Source of the DNA: Dactylorhiza incarnata
Taxonomy: Eukaryota; Streptophyta; Magnoliopsida; Asparagales; Orchidaceae
Direction: 5' to 3'
Length of the DNA stretch: 64,000 bases
Assembly (NCBI GenBank): GCA_033032865.1
Contig: JAWHQI010000024.1
Span: 2,852,001 to 2,916,000, forward strand
Part shown: in pieces, positions 31,530 to 42,786 of the stretch
Position numbering within the stretch: the stretch's first letter is position 1
Layout: each line of letters begins with the position of its first letter
Notes under the pieces: model-generated
The model's input: the letters and a program-made list of their open reading frames with translations, nothing else
Told to the model about the DNA's origin: nothing
Databases searched by the model: none
Made by a program: the position numbers and the translations under genes

Positions 31530-33196
31530 TGAAAGAATATTAGGTTTGTAGTCTAAATCACCTAGAGGGGGGGTGAATAGGTCTTTTTGATTTTCCTCTA
31601 AGCACCCTAGCTTATTTCTGATTTCTGGTTTAAGCAAAAGATCAAACACACAGAAAGCACACAAGTATGTATAGAGGTTCCTCAAGACAGGGTGTCTTGA
31701 GTAGTCCTCTTTCCCCCTTCACCTTTCTAACAATGTGTTAGACAAGGCCAACTCCTCCAAACTCGGCTCAAAGAGCTTACAGCACAAGTTCCTCAGAACT
31801 TCTCAGATCAAGGATGATCCTACCTCAGGACAAAAATCCCTACAACTCAGAGCTATCACCAGCTCCTACCTCAGGCATAGCAGCCCTTCAAACTTAGATC
31901 ATCTCTTGATCCTACAGCTCATACCACATCAGGTCCTACAACTCAGACCACAACAGGTCCTACCTCAGGCTAAATAGCCCTACCTCAGATCAGCTCCCGA
32001 TCCTACACTCAGACCTCAGCAGGTCCTACAACTCAGAGAATTTCTTCTCCTACAGCTCAGGCAATGAAGCCCTACAACTCAGAACCCTCAGATTCCAATA
32101 AACTCAGACCAAATGGTCTTACAGCTCAGGCAAAATGCCGTACAGAAAAAAGGTGTAGAAATATTCTACAGTAGAAGTACTCTCCTGTAGATCCTGCACA
32201 GCCTGTGCTTCCTGTAGCAGAAGATGTTGAATACAGCCACAACTTGATCTTCCTCTTCAATAGAGTGATGGAAGATCACCTTGCTCCTTCTGGTGGAGGA
32301 GCTATCTTCTTCTCTCTGTTTCTTCTTCTCTTTTAGGGAGCAGGAAGAAAGTCGAGAGCAGCTGCCGTCAATGAAACAGTTGATTTTCTTTTTGCACGCG
32401 GTGGAGGAGAGCTTCAAATATGCCCTAGCATTTCCTTTTATACATCTCTGATCTTCAACGGCTCTTAGATGTCTTTCTGAGAAGTATGAGAGAAGTTGGT
32501 GGACCCCACACGGCTTGTCTACAACTTACCTTAGCCGCAGGTTCCGCCGCCCTACTTTTCCGTAGAGAAGGACTGCGCTCGATGAACGCGCTATACTCTG
32601 CGTTCGACGAACTTGTCAAACTCTGCGTTCGACGATCTTGTCAAACTCTGCATTCGACGATCTTGGCAAGCTCTGCGATCGACGATCTTGTCTTGTTTCT
32701 GCGTTCGACGAATGGCACTCTGCGTTCGACGATTGGCACTATCTCTGCGTTCGACGATCTGCACTGTCTCTGCGTTCGATGATCTGCACTCTGAGTTTGA
32801 CGGACAAGCCAACTCTCAGCTGTTTCTTCAATCTCGTCTCAGCGGTTGACGAACAGTGTTCTGTGTTCGACGAACGGCCTTCTGCGTTCGATGAACACGC
32901 TGATTCTCAGCATTTGAAGAACTTATCAGCGGAGACACCTTCTTCTCAGCGGATCCACTGAGATGGCTCCTCGTCTCAGCGGTTTTGACCCTTCGTCTCA
33001 GCGGTTCAGCTGAGACAAATTTTCATCTCTTTGTAAATGATTTCTTCACATCTAAGGGCATGTTTGGCCCTTTCTCTTGAGTCACCTAAGCCTGTTTGAC
33101 TTACAAAAACAAAGCTTTATCAAATACAATATGTCCTTAGCATTGAGAGTGATGCCTCTTCAAATCAAGGTACTATTGAGGGCAATATACCAAACA
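31530..33196 (-). mobile_element. 3' LTR of element B
   Basis: Plus-strand reading TGAAAGAATATTAGG...CCAAACA. It has a degenerate CCTACAACTCAGA-type minisatellite (about 31800-32130), a minus TATA box near 32430, and a U3 cluster of TTCGACGA(A/T)C and CTCAGCGGTTCAGCTGAG-type palindromes (about 32575-33015). Confidence 0.92.
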
Positions 33197-33710
33197 ATCT
33201 CCCCTTATTTGAAGAAGGCAGAACATTCCCAATGTTAAGGTACATTAACAGCAAGAACATATTGCAATAAATGATTTGTAGCATGGGCCCTAACACCCTA
33301 GGCATTTGCCCTATCTAGCATTGGCCTATCCTAAGCATTGGCCCTATCTCCCCCTTTCTGGTTTCTTCAACCTTTAACCTTCTATGGATAGGGAGGCAAC
33401 ATCTATTGATCCTTTTGGATCAACTTATAGGACAACCTATACACTCATAGCATTTGCCATCTCCCCCTCAACCTGAGCAGAGAATTTGCTCCCCCTCAAA
33501 TAGAGAGCAATTTTCTGAAATAGCAGAACTTGTTCAATTTGAACAACCCATTCTAGTTCCTGGATACTAAAGGTAAAAATACATAGTGCATATACCAATA
33601 AACACAATATGATTTTCAGAATCTGAAATATCATTTCAATTTAAATGTTTAATACAGACATTTCACACAATTCAACTTGTGATTGTACATGGAATAATTT
33701 AAAAAGCATT
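33197..33710 (-). promoter_or_regulatory. 3' non-coding tail and polypurine tracts of element B
   Basis: Minus-strand GGGGAGATT lies directly before the 3' LTR (33197-33212), with further GGGGGAG tracts near 33341-33357, 33461-33472 and 33489-33500. No ORF seen. Confidence 0.75.
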
Positions 33711-36076
33711 TCAAGGCAGGTTCTTCTTAGATGGTCCCTGGGAAGAGCTTTCTCCATCTTCAGACTTTCTCTTCCTAGCTCCAGCAGCAGCCCTGATCTT
33801 CTCCTTTACTTTGAAGTACAGAAGTGGCTTGGGAAGATATCTTGTGGGAATCCTTAAAGGAGTTTCCCTTCTCACCATGTTCTCTTTGAGAATCCTTTCC
33901 CTTAAGGATTCCCTCTCAAGGTGCTTGATCCATTCAGCAGCTGAATAGACATGATTAATGTCCTTCATTTGATTACCATGGCTCACCCAGGTATTGACAA
34001 CAATTGTGTCCAACTCCAGATCATCATCTTCATGGAGTGGATCCTCTAATTTTTCCATTCTTTTCTGGGCCATATATTCTTCAGCAGTTTGAATGCCCTC
34101 TGCCCTTCTCCTCTTTGCTGCTCTCTCATCTTGAATCAGATTTGATTGACTTTGGAAGTCAAAGTCTTCATTTCTGCTTGGATTCAAGATTGGAAGATTC
34201 AAAGCAATCCTTGTTCCTTGCAGTACCTTTAAGCTTGAGTACCACTGAGTTTCATTAACCTGTTTGACCATGGTTAGGATATTTTCTTGAATAGCATTGG
34301 AAGCATTGTTGACCACTTCCACCACTTGCTTGCTGGCTTCTGCCTGATTAGAGAGTATCAGCTGGTGGGCAGACTCCATGCTGTTATACAGCTTTATATG
34401 AGCACCTTTCAGCTTAGCATTTAGCTTGGTAAGCTTCTCCTCTCCTTCTTTGCCATTGTCCATTATCTTTCTCTATCTCAGAGTGTTGATCCATTATGGA
34501 TTGAGAGAGAGTTTGGAAGGTGTTGTCCACATCATCCAAAATGTTTTCCTTTGCCTTATCAATGTGGGACTTGACTTGGCTGCTTGATGTGTTGACCACT
34601 TGTGTCATCCTGGTAACAGCATTCTCCCAGACATTTTGATTCCTGTACAGGTGATTCTTTACATATGTAATGTCTCTAGTGGAATCCCCTTGATGGTCTG
34701 CAATATTTTTCAGAACTGTGTGCTGGGTAGCAACAGTGTTTTTGGCCATCTCAAACCACCTGTTCATTTGCTGAAGGATATGAGCAGAGTCAGCAGTGAC
34801 AGTCTTGATTTGAGTATTCAGCTCATCCCTCACAGCATCCACCCTTATCTCCAACCTCTGCTCACTAGCTTGGATTTCTTGAGATAAAGCTGCTCTTGTA
34901 GCATTCAGCTCATCCCTAACTTGAGCAGTAGCACCTTGTATCCTTTCAGCAACAAGTTCTTTTACTGACAACATCTGACCCTCAATTATGGTTTGAATTG
35001 AGTTTAGCAGGTCAGATGTGTCTAGAACAGCAACTGGCCTTTCCTGGGTCACTACTTTTACAACCACCTCTTCAGCTCCACTCTGAGCATTAGCCCTTCC
35101 ATCATCAGGGATCTGCTCCCCCTCAGATGTGGCATTAGGTGTACCTTGAAGATATGGGGGGTATGGTTCATGTTGATGTTCTCCCCCACTAGCATACCCA
35201 CCTCCTCCTTCATAGGCTGGGCTATGCTCCCCCTCACTTGGGGCATCCATAGATGGAGAATTTTGTCTAGAGACACCTGAAAAATGATTGAGGAGTTAAG
35301 TACCTAGACTAAACTATTGTTAGAGAGGAGAGGTCTAACTGAAATCCTAGTTTACCATGGATAGGTGAATTGGGAAGTGCATCTTCAGCTTGAGGAACAG
35401 CTGGATCAGTGTTCATCTGAGTTGGCTCAGGATTGGGTTCAACTCTTCCTTGGGGCTCCTCATCCCCACTAGTCCTGGGGACATCTTCTCCTTCATTCAC
35501 CATAGATCTCTTCTTCTCCTTCATCTCAGCCACCATAGAAGGTTGGCTCATGGGGAGAACCCTTGCAGACCTGTCCAAGGTCTTGATATCTATTCTCTTC
35601 AAGTAGTGAATGTTTACACCCTTGAAAGAGGAGAACTGGTCATGATAAGCTTTCAGCAGGAAGAGAGATAAGATCCTTCCAAGATTTGGAGCCTGCAGGC
35701 ATTGTTTGATCCTTAGGAATAGGACATTTCCCCAGCATGTCCTTTTCTTTAAGATGATCCTTACAATCAGCTCAAACATGGGTTGAGAGATTGTGTCATG
35801 AGATCCTGGCTTGCACAGGAGTGCCTTTCCCACAATGTCACACAGCAGCTTCCCTTTCTGATTGAAGAATTTCTTTTTCAGTGATGAAGTCTGGGGGTCA
35901 CTGTATTCACACCACTTCAAGGCATGCTCCTTGTCTTCTGCAGATATTTCCTCTTCTTCCACTCTAGGAAGGTGTAGTACTTTTTCCAGTCTCTTAGGTG
36001 ACACATCTGGCTCACTATATAAACTCTCGACGACATTAAATGACTTTTCACATTCTCTCGCACCACTCCAGCCGCC
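33711..36076 (-). pseudogene. Third ORF (env-like / plant transposon-protein-like) of element B
   Basis: First part (36076-35356) reads through SPKRLEKVLHLPRVEEEE and LLCDIVGKALLCKPGSHDT, which resembles the domain often called putative plant transposon protein that accompanies Sirevirus and other LTR elements. A 79-nt intron (35277-35355) joins it in frame to a second part with an acidic start and a long helical, coiled-coil-like stretch (about 35050-34490). A frameshift near 34460 leads to the last frame, ending at 33711 with a basic KVKEKIRAAAGARKRK tail. The 5' end is cut by element C at 36076. No membrane segment was noticed. The env-like name is by position only. Confidence 0.55.
35277..35355 (-). 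other. 79-nt intron in the third ORF of element B
   Basis: Minus donor CCATG|GTAAAC, acceptor TCATTTTTCAG|GTG after a T-rich tract. The donor is after codon base 1, and two bases on the acceptor side complete the codon. The intron contains an in-frame stop (35309), so removal is needed for a continuous product. Confidence 0.65.
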
Positions 36077-37278
36077 TGTTGGAACATGGTCTTCCGCATC
36101 TCCTAGGTTTGAGAATAACAAATCCTATGTGTATTTGATCTTGTGTGTTTAAGTGTGCAGGAAATCAAAGTCCACATGACTCAAGGATGGTTGTCCCCAA
36201 AATTGAGGCCAGAATTCTAACATGGCCACTAGCGCCGGCGGTAGCGATAGCGCCCAGCGCTAGCGATGATTAGCGCGATTCCGGCAGTGTTTTTAGAAGG
36301 AGCTAGCGCCCGGCGGTAGCTACTAGCGCTGGCGGTAGCATGGCGCACAAGAGGCATAGAGCAAATTGTTGCCGCGGATTGAAGATCCTGCCGCGCAAAA
36401 TGTTACTTAATCAGGGATAACGTCGGCGGTAGCTACTAGCGCTGGTGGTAGCATGGCGCACAAGAGGCGTAGAGCAAAATGTTGCCACGGATTGAAGATC
36501 CTGCCGCGCAAAATGTTACTTAATCAGGGATAGCGCCGGTGGTAGCGGTAGCGCCGGCGGTAGCGCTAAGGCTATAAAAGGACCCCCTCTCCTCTTGTTT
36601 TCAATACACCTATTTGCATACACCTCAGAGAGAGAGTGCTAGAATTTCAGAGGCTTGTCTTGGCCGAAATTTGAGAGGTCCCAGCGAAGCTCTGCCAATT
36701 TCTGAAGGAGAATTCCATCACGCCGAATCCAGACGAAGTCCGCTTCGACAAACGCTGATTCTACAGCGGATCTTCGCCTCCATCTTCAGAAGTTCATCTT
36801 AAGGGAAGTTTTATTATTTTATTTATCTTTCTTTGTAAACGGTGGTGAAATCGCCTCGTGTTGGCGACTAGGTCTGGGGTAGGACTTAGGGCTGAAATTC
36901 GCCTCGTGTTGGCGACTAGATCTAGGCTAGGTCTAGGGGGTGCTCGATGCCTTTCTGGGGATAGATTGGCTAGAGCGGCTTGAGGCAGTATCTGGGGAGA
37001 GATCGGCTAAAGCCAACCGGTTCGTGGGGATACGAGTCGGTATAGAAAACAAAAAAGGATTTTTATTAGTCGCCTCCGATTTCCAGAGTCATAGAAATCA
37101 AGTTTTGTAAAACATTATTTGATATTAATAAAGCATGTCTCTTCATTATTGTTTTACTTGATTTCTCATTGTATTAATCTTGCAATATTTTCAAAGTTTT
37201 CTAATTAAAATCTTAAGTTTTTGAAAACCCTTATTCACCCCCCCCCCCCCCCCTTCATGGGCGCCGACCGATCCAACA
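36077..37278 (+). mobile_element. 5' LTR of element C
   Basis: TGTTGGAACATGG...GATCCAACA. U3 palindromes of the CTAGCGCCGGCGGTAGC type at about 36228-36566, TATA box TATAAAA at 36573-36579, leader with repeated CGCCTCGTGTTGGCGACTAG, and a run of 16 C near the end. Confidence 0.93.
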
Positions 37279-37280
37279 AG

Positions 37281-37292
37281 TGGTATCAGAGG
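37281..37292 (+). promoter_or_regulatory. Primer binding site of element C (initiator Met tRNA)
   Basis: TGGTATCAGAGG, 2 bp after the LTR. Confidence 0.93.
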
Positions 37293-37326
37293 GGTTTTGT
37301 TCCAATCGGCTTAACACCCGGGAACA

Positions 37327-39211
37327 ATGGCGTCTCATAATCTCGCTTTCTCGGAGGGTCAAGGGATTAGTCGACCACCTCTCTTTACTGGGTCAGATTT
37401 TAACTATTGGAAAAATAGAATGATGTGCTTTCTCATGACGATGGATGTAGAAGTCTGGAATATGGTAGATGTCAGATACTCTCCTCCTACAACTGTAGTG
37501 GGAGAGGCAACATTATTAAAACCTAAAGATAAATGGGATGATAGCGACAAACTAAGGTGTAAAAATAATGCAAAAGCAATGAACGCCTTATATTGTGCCC
37601 TAAATAGGACTGAATTTAATAGAATTTCTGCTTGCACTACTGCTTATGATATTTGGAATCAATTAGAAGTAACTCACGAAGGTACATCGCAGGTGAAAGA
37701 TGCCAAGCTGTTTCAACTGGAATCTGAATACGAGAAATTCAGGATGGACACAGAAGAGGACATCAACTCAATGTACACTCGCTTCACAAAGATCGTCAAC
37801 GCATCCAAGGCGCTTGGAAATACCTACTCCGACGGGGACTTGGTGAGGAAAATTCTTCGTTCCTTACCTCCAAGGTTCAATCTGAAGGTGACGGCCATCT
37901 CGGAGTCGCACAACTTAAGAACGCTCCAGATCGAGAATCTCATTGGGAATCTCAAAACCCATGAGGTAGAACTACAAATTCAACATGACGAATACAACAA
38001 GGAGCCGAAGAAAAAGGCGTTGGCGCTGACATCAAAGAAGGAGTGCATCGAAGAGGACGATGATGATGAAGAAGGACTCCTGGTGAAGAATTTCAAGAAG
38101 TTCATCAGAAATCCAGAGAGAAGGAACACATTCCGAAAATTCTTCCAAAAAGATACTCGACGAAAGGGATCCTCCTCTTCATCGAAGAAAGAAAAAGGAA
38201 GTGATGACGAAGAAGAAAGGCCGCCTCCAGAATGCTATCACTGCAGAAAAACCGGGCACATTCGGAGCCAGTGCCCAAAATACCAAAAGGAGCGGAAAGA
38301 ACAAAAGAAAGCAAAAGAGAGGAAGAAAGTGTTGAAGGCCGCTACTTGGGATGACTCTTCCTCTGAAGAGTCAAACGGTTCCGAGTCAAGTAGCGAGGAG
38401 GAAGCAAACTTGTGCTTAATGGCCAAAAGCGACGATGACGACACCAGTGTTCTTAGCGACACTGAGGTATCTCCTCCTACCTTTGAAGAACTTTATGATA
38501 AATTTGTTTTATTAAATCATGAAAATGAATCTATTATAAAAGAAAATCGTAAGCTCACAAAAAATAGTCTCTCTTGAAAAAAGAAAAGTTTCATGTCAAG
38601 AATGTGAGCACTCTTTATTTAAGATAAAAGAACTTGAAGTTTCTCTCTCTAATGCCCTTTCACAAAACAAAATCATTGCAAACGAAAAAGGGGACTTAGA
38701 GAGAAAATTGAAAACTTCTATATTACAAATTGAAAAGAACAAAAAAGGATTTGAAAATAAATGTGTTATGATTGTTCAAGAAAATACATCTCTTAAAAAA
38801 CAAAATCAAAATCTCAATTTAGCCATAAACAAATTCGGGATTGGTCAAAAATCCCTGGATATGCTTCTGGGTAATCAATGCTTTGGGTCTGCAAAATTCG
38901 GACTCAGATATAAAAGTGAACACTACCGCCCGGCGCTAGCTACTAACGCCGGCGGTAGCTCTAATGTTAAAAATTCTTCTGGTTTTTCTAATGTACAAAC
39001 ATCATCCAGTAAGGGCAACGTAGAAACTCAGAAAAGGGTCTCAACCCCCTTTATTTCGTGTGCTAATTGTCTTAAATTTGGACACACGTCTGGCTCTTGC
39101 AGGAATATAAAACAACAATCTTTAAAACAAATCTGGGTACCTAAGAAAACCACTTACTCTATGGGTGGTACCTCTTGGGTATCCGGATCTTTACTCTCAT
39201 CTTCTTTCTAG
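37327..39211 (+). pseudogene. gag: gag of element C
   Basis: The best preserved gag here. The frame is open from 37327 to 38577: GQGISRPPLFTG start, UBN2-type region, acidic and basic stretches, and an intact knuckle CYHCRKTGHIRSQC (about 38234-38275). A frameshift or stop near 38575 is followed by a coiled-coil-like region and a second knuckle CANCLKFGHTSGSC (about 39060-39101), ending SSF and TAG at 39209. The DNA coding YRPA...NAGG (38923-38959) is the palindrome pair of this family. The part from 38467 is also the putative intron. Confidence 0.9.
38467..39211 (+). other. Putative gag-pol intron of element C (745 nt)
   Basis: Donor ACTGAG|GTATCT on a codon boundary; acceptor CATCTTCTTTCTAG| whose TAG is the gag stop; pol starts at once with ATT TGC AGG in phase 0. 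The flanking exon bases match the fused joint of element D (ACTGAG|ATGTGCAGG). It contains the palindromes at 38923-38959. Supported by comparison only. Confidence 0.65.
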
Positions 39212-40575
39212 ATTTGCAGGAAAGCTAAGGAAACAGAAGACGTGTGGTATTTGGACTCAGGCTGCTCCAAACACATGACGAGCAATAAAGCAAAATTCCT
39301 TAGCCTGGAAAAGAAGAAAAGAGGAATAGTGACGTTTGGCGATAACGGTAAAGGAAGGATCATGGGAGTTAGTACAGTGGGTAACGCATCTTTTCTTATA
39401 TCAAATGTACTTTATGTGAAATGATTAAAACATAACCTAATATCTATAAGTCAACTATGTGATAAAGGTTTAGACGTACTTTTTGAATCTTTCACTAACC
39501 TTTGCAAGATTGTTAATCCTAAAACAAAAGATGTGTTATTAACTGCACCTAGAATTCATAATGTTTACATAGTTTCATTTCATGATCTTTCTAAATTTTC
39601 TATAAAATGTTTTATAACGAAAAATGATGAATTAGAATTATGGCATAGACGCTTAGGCCACGCTAGTACAAAGCTCATCTTAAAACTAGCAAAAAGAGAA
39701 TTGATTAGAGGATTGCCTAAGTTAAATGGAAATTTATCTTCATTATGCTCTCCATGCCAAAAAGGCAAATTTACTAAGTCATCTTTTAAAAGCAAAAACG
39801 AAATTTCTACATCAAAACCTCTGCAATTAATTCGTATGGATCTCTTTGGTCCCGTTAACACTGCGAGTCTTGGTGGTAGATTATACACTTATGTTCTCAT
39901 AGATGACTATTCTAGATATTGTTGGACTTTATTTCTCTCCTCCTGATGCGTTTTGCGAATTTTCAAAATTATGTACTCGCACTCAAAATGAATTAGACTT
40001 AAAAATAAAATTCATTCGCTCAGATCATGGAGGTGAATTTGAAAATGAAAATTTTAAATCTTTTTGTGACATGTTAGGTATTAAGCATGAGTTCTCCGCT
40101 CCACGCACACCTCAACAAAACGGTGTTGTAGAACGGAAAAATAGGACAATACAAGAACTTGCACGCACCATGCTATCTGAATATAAATTACCTAAGTATT
40201 TTTGGGCAGAAGCCGTAAGCACTGCATGCTATGTAATGAATAGAGTTATGCTTCGCCCATCATTAACTCTCACACCATATGAACTCTACTATTAAAAGAA
40301 ACCTAACGTATCGTATTTTAAAGTATTTGGATGTAAATGCTTCATTCTTAATACAAAAGATTCTTTAGAAAAATTTGACGAAAAATGCGATGAAGGAATA
40401 TTTCTTGGTTATTCTTCAACTAGTAAAGCATATAGAATATTTAATAAAAGATCAAGTAAGGTTGAAGAGTCAATTAATGTCAGATTTGATGAGTTTGTTC
40501 CATGTGCAGAGAAGCTCCCTATAGGTACTGATGATGAACCTTTGCCATCCTTGGAGCACGAAGAAGAAGAACCGT
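39212..40575 (+). pseudogene. pol: 5' part of pol of element C (protease and integrase)
   Basis: Protease WYLDSGCSKHMT at 39245; integrase HHCC (LWHRRLGH...LCSPC), RMDLFGP, SDHGGEFENE and [20 protein letters not shown] region near 40330. Stops or frameshifts near 39424, 39945 and 40295. At about 40575, in the acidic linker before RT, the sequence switches to duplicated element-B sequence. RT and RNase H are absent. Confidence 0.9.
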
Positions 40576-40904
40576 CCAAAGAAGATCCTTACAATCAGCT
40601 CAAGCATGGGTTGAGAGATTGTGTCATGAGATCCTGGCTTGCACAGGAGTGCCTTTCCCATAATGTCACACAGCAGCTTCCCTTTCTGATTGAAGAATTT
40701 CTTTTTCAGTGATGAAGTCTGGGGGTCACTGTATTCACACCACTTCAAGGCATGCTCCTTGTCTTCTGCAGATATTTCCTCTTCTTCCACTCTAGGAAGG
40801 TGTAGTACTTTTTCCAGTCTCTTAGGTGACACATCTGGCTCACTATATAAACTCTCGACGACATTAAATGACTTTTCACATTCTCTCGCACCACTCCAGC
40901 CGCC
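40576..40904. repeat. Second copy of element B flank inside element C
   Basis: About 330 bp nearly identical to 35748-36076, including the CCAGCCGCC just before the LTR, with a few substitutions (for example AAGCATGG versus AAACATGG). It lies between truncated pol and the 3' LTR. Confidence 0.9.
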
Positions 40905-42103
40905 TGTTGGAACATGGTCTTCCGCATCTCCTAGGTTTGAGAATAACAAATCCTATGTGTATTTGATCTTGTGTGTTTAAGTGTGCAGGAAATTAAAGTC
41001 CACATGACTCAAGGATGGTTGTCCCCAAAATTGAGGCCAGAATTCTAACATGGCCACTAGCGCCGGCGGTAGCGATAGCGCCCAGCGCTAGCGATGATTA
41101 GCGTGATTCCGGCAGTGTTTTTAGAAGGAGCTAGCGCCCGGTGGTAGCTACTAGCGCTGGCGGTAGCATGGCGCACAAGAGGCATAGAGCAAATTGTTGT
41201 CGCGGATTGAAGATCCTGCCGCGCAAAATGTTACTTAATCAGGGATAGCGCCGGCGGTAGCTACTAGCGCTGGCGGTAGCATGGCGCACAAGAGGCATAA
41301 AGCAAAATGTTGTCACGGATTAAAGATCCTGCCGCGCAAAATGTTACTTAATCAGGGATAGCGCCGGCGGTAGCGGTAGCGTCGGTGGTAGCGCTGAGGC
41401 TATAAAAGGACCCCCTCTCCTCTTGTTTTCGACACACCTATTTGCATACACCTCAGAGAGAGAGTGCTAGAATTCCAGAGGCTTGTCTTGGCCGAAATTT
41501 GAGGTCCCAGCGAAGCTCTGCCAATTTCTGAAGGAGAATTCCATCACGCTGAATCCAGACGAAGTCCGCTTCGACAAACGCTGATTCTACAGCGGATCTT
41601 CGCCTCCATCTTCAGAAGTTCATCTTAAGGGAAGTTTTATTATTTTATTAATCTTTCTTTGTAAACGGTAGTGAAATCGCCTCGTGTTGGCGACTAGGTC
41701 TGGGGTAGGACTTAGGGCTGAAATTCGCCTCGTGTTGGCGACTAGATCTAGGCTAGGTCTAGGGGTGCTCGAGGCCTTTCTGGGGATAGATTGGCTAGAG
41801 CGGCTTGAGGCCGTATCTGGGGAGAGATCGGCTAAAGCCAACCGGTTCGTGGGGATACGAGTCGGTATAGAAAATGAAAAAGGATTTTTATTAGTCGCCT
41901 CCGATTTCCAGCGTCATAGAAATCAAGTTTTGTAAAACATTATTTGATATTAATAAAGCATGTCTCTTTATTATTGTTTTACTTGATTTCTCATTGTATT
42001 AATCTTGCAATATTTTCAAAGTTTTCTAAATATAATCTTAAGTTTTTGAAAACCCTTATTCACCCCCCCCCCCCCCCCTCTAAGGGCGCCGACCGATCCA
42101 ACA
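40905..42103 (+). mobile_element. 3' LTR (or former solo LTR) of element C
   Basis: 1199 bp, close to the 5' LTR (1202 bp), ending CCAACA then CCGCC. TATA at 41401-41407, palindromes at about 41056-41398. Confidence 0.92.
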
Positions 42104-42164
42104 CCGCCGAGATGAAATCTCTACTCTTCCGTCCCAACGTTTTTGTTTTTCTCATTCGACTAAG

Positions 42165-42488
42165 ATGGCGCCCAAGATTGCGAAGGAATTGCAAGAGGGT
42201 TATGAGTTGGTGAGGGATGGGTTTCTCCATGCCTCACCAGAGATTTTGAGCGTTATATCCTTAATTACTGATGCTGGACTAGACTTCTTGTTGTTTGAAC
42301 CCTCTCAAATCTTCAAGCAAGAAGTGCTAGAGTTCTTTGCAAATGCCAAGCAGTCATCTTCTAAGGATGGCCTAACATCTAAGGTTGGAGAAATTAGGGT
42401 GAAACCTAATCGACTCAGCGGTTCAGCTGAGACGGTTCATCTAAAGTTTCAACCTAGGGCTAAATTCGTTGAACAGCTAATGTTATAA
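42165..42488 (+). CDS. Antisense ORF in element B, probable N-terminal piece of a transposon-protein-like ORF
   Basis: The ATG at 42165 is preceded by a pyrimidine-rich tract ending in AG (TTTTTCTCATTCGACTAAG), so it could lie just after a 3' splice site. The protein starts MAPKIAKELQEGYELV and includes FKQEVLEFFANAK, which resembles the N-terminal half of the domain whose continuation appears on the opposite strand at 36076-35309. The DNA near its 3' end is the B palindrome cluster. It runs against the direction of B. Either a local inversion split the third ORF, or B carries a separate antisense gene. Confidence 0.45.
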   Translation: MAPKIAKELQEGYELVRDGFLHASPEILSVISLITDAGLDFLLFEPSQIFKQEVLEFFANAKQSSSKDGLTSKVGEIRVKPNRLSGSAETVHLKFQPRAKFVEQLML

Positions 42489-42510
42489 AACTAAGTTCGT
42501 CGAACTTAAG
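42405..42510. repeat. Palindromes of element B after the pol scrap
   Basis: CTCAGCGGTTCAGCTGAG (near 42413), TTCGTTGAAC and GTTCGTCGAAC (near 42497) match motifs in B's U3. Confidence 0.75.
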
Positions 42511-42660
42511 CACGACATTCATCGTGCCCAGACTTAACCCAGCTTTTTAAGCGTAATTTGAAGCTTAGCTAACGCAGATTTTACTGGTTAATTCTATCAT
42601 CCTACTTTAACACTATTATAGATAGCATTTGATGATAAACACACAATAGGGAGGAGAAAT

Positions 42661-42670
42661 ACTTACCTTG
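42661..42670 (-). promoter_or_regulatory. Consensus 5' splice site on the minus strand of element B
   Basis: CAAG|GTAAGT, a near-perfect plant donor, at the end of the pol scrap. It could serve a spliced RNA for the third ORF. Sequence only. Confidence 0.4.
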
Positions 42671-42786
42671 AGGAATTATTCCTCTATCTGATATCAAATT
42701 TATTATATCACTCTTCTTCCTTTCATGTGCCACAAGCATACACTGTCCAAGTACCAAATGATGATGAGGCTGGTACTTGAACTATC
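42667..42786 (-). pseudogene. Protease scrap of pol in element B
   Basis: Directly after the putative acceptor (TCTGTTTTGCAG|GAT) the frame reads to WYLDSVC..HMKG, a damaged form of the Copia protease WYLDSGCSKHMTG. After about 40 codons it ends at a strong donor site; integrase, RT and RNase H are missing. Confidence 0.6.

Larger units (their letters stand above)
36077..42103 (+). mobile_element. Element C: SIRE-like Copia element with truncated pol
   Basis: TSD CCGCC at 36072-36076 and 42104-42108. LTRs 36077-37278 and 40905-42103, PBS, gag and part of pol. The 3' half of pol and the tail are missing and replaced by a second copy of B's left flank (about 40576-40904). Confidence 0.92.

Noticed and set aside
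33720..36076. A host gene with coiled coil and introns
   Set aside because: It lies between PBS/gag and the 3' LTR of element B, in the element's orientation, followed by its purine tracts; it is best taken as the element's third ORF.
36077..41000. Assembly error as sole cause of the duplicated C LTR flank
   Set aside because: The two flank copies and the two LTRs differ by substitutions, and the outer TSD is intact; still worth a read check.
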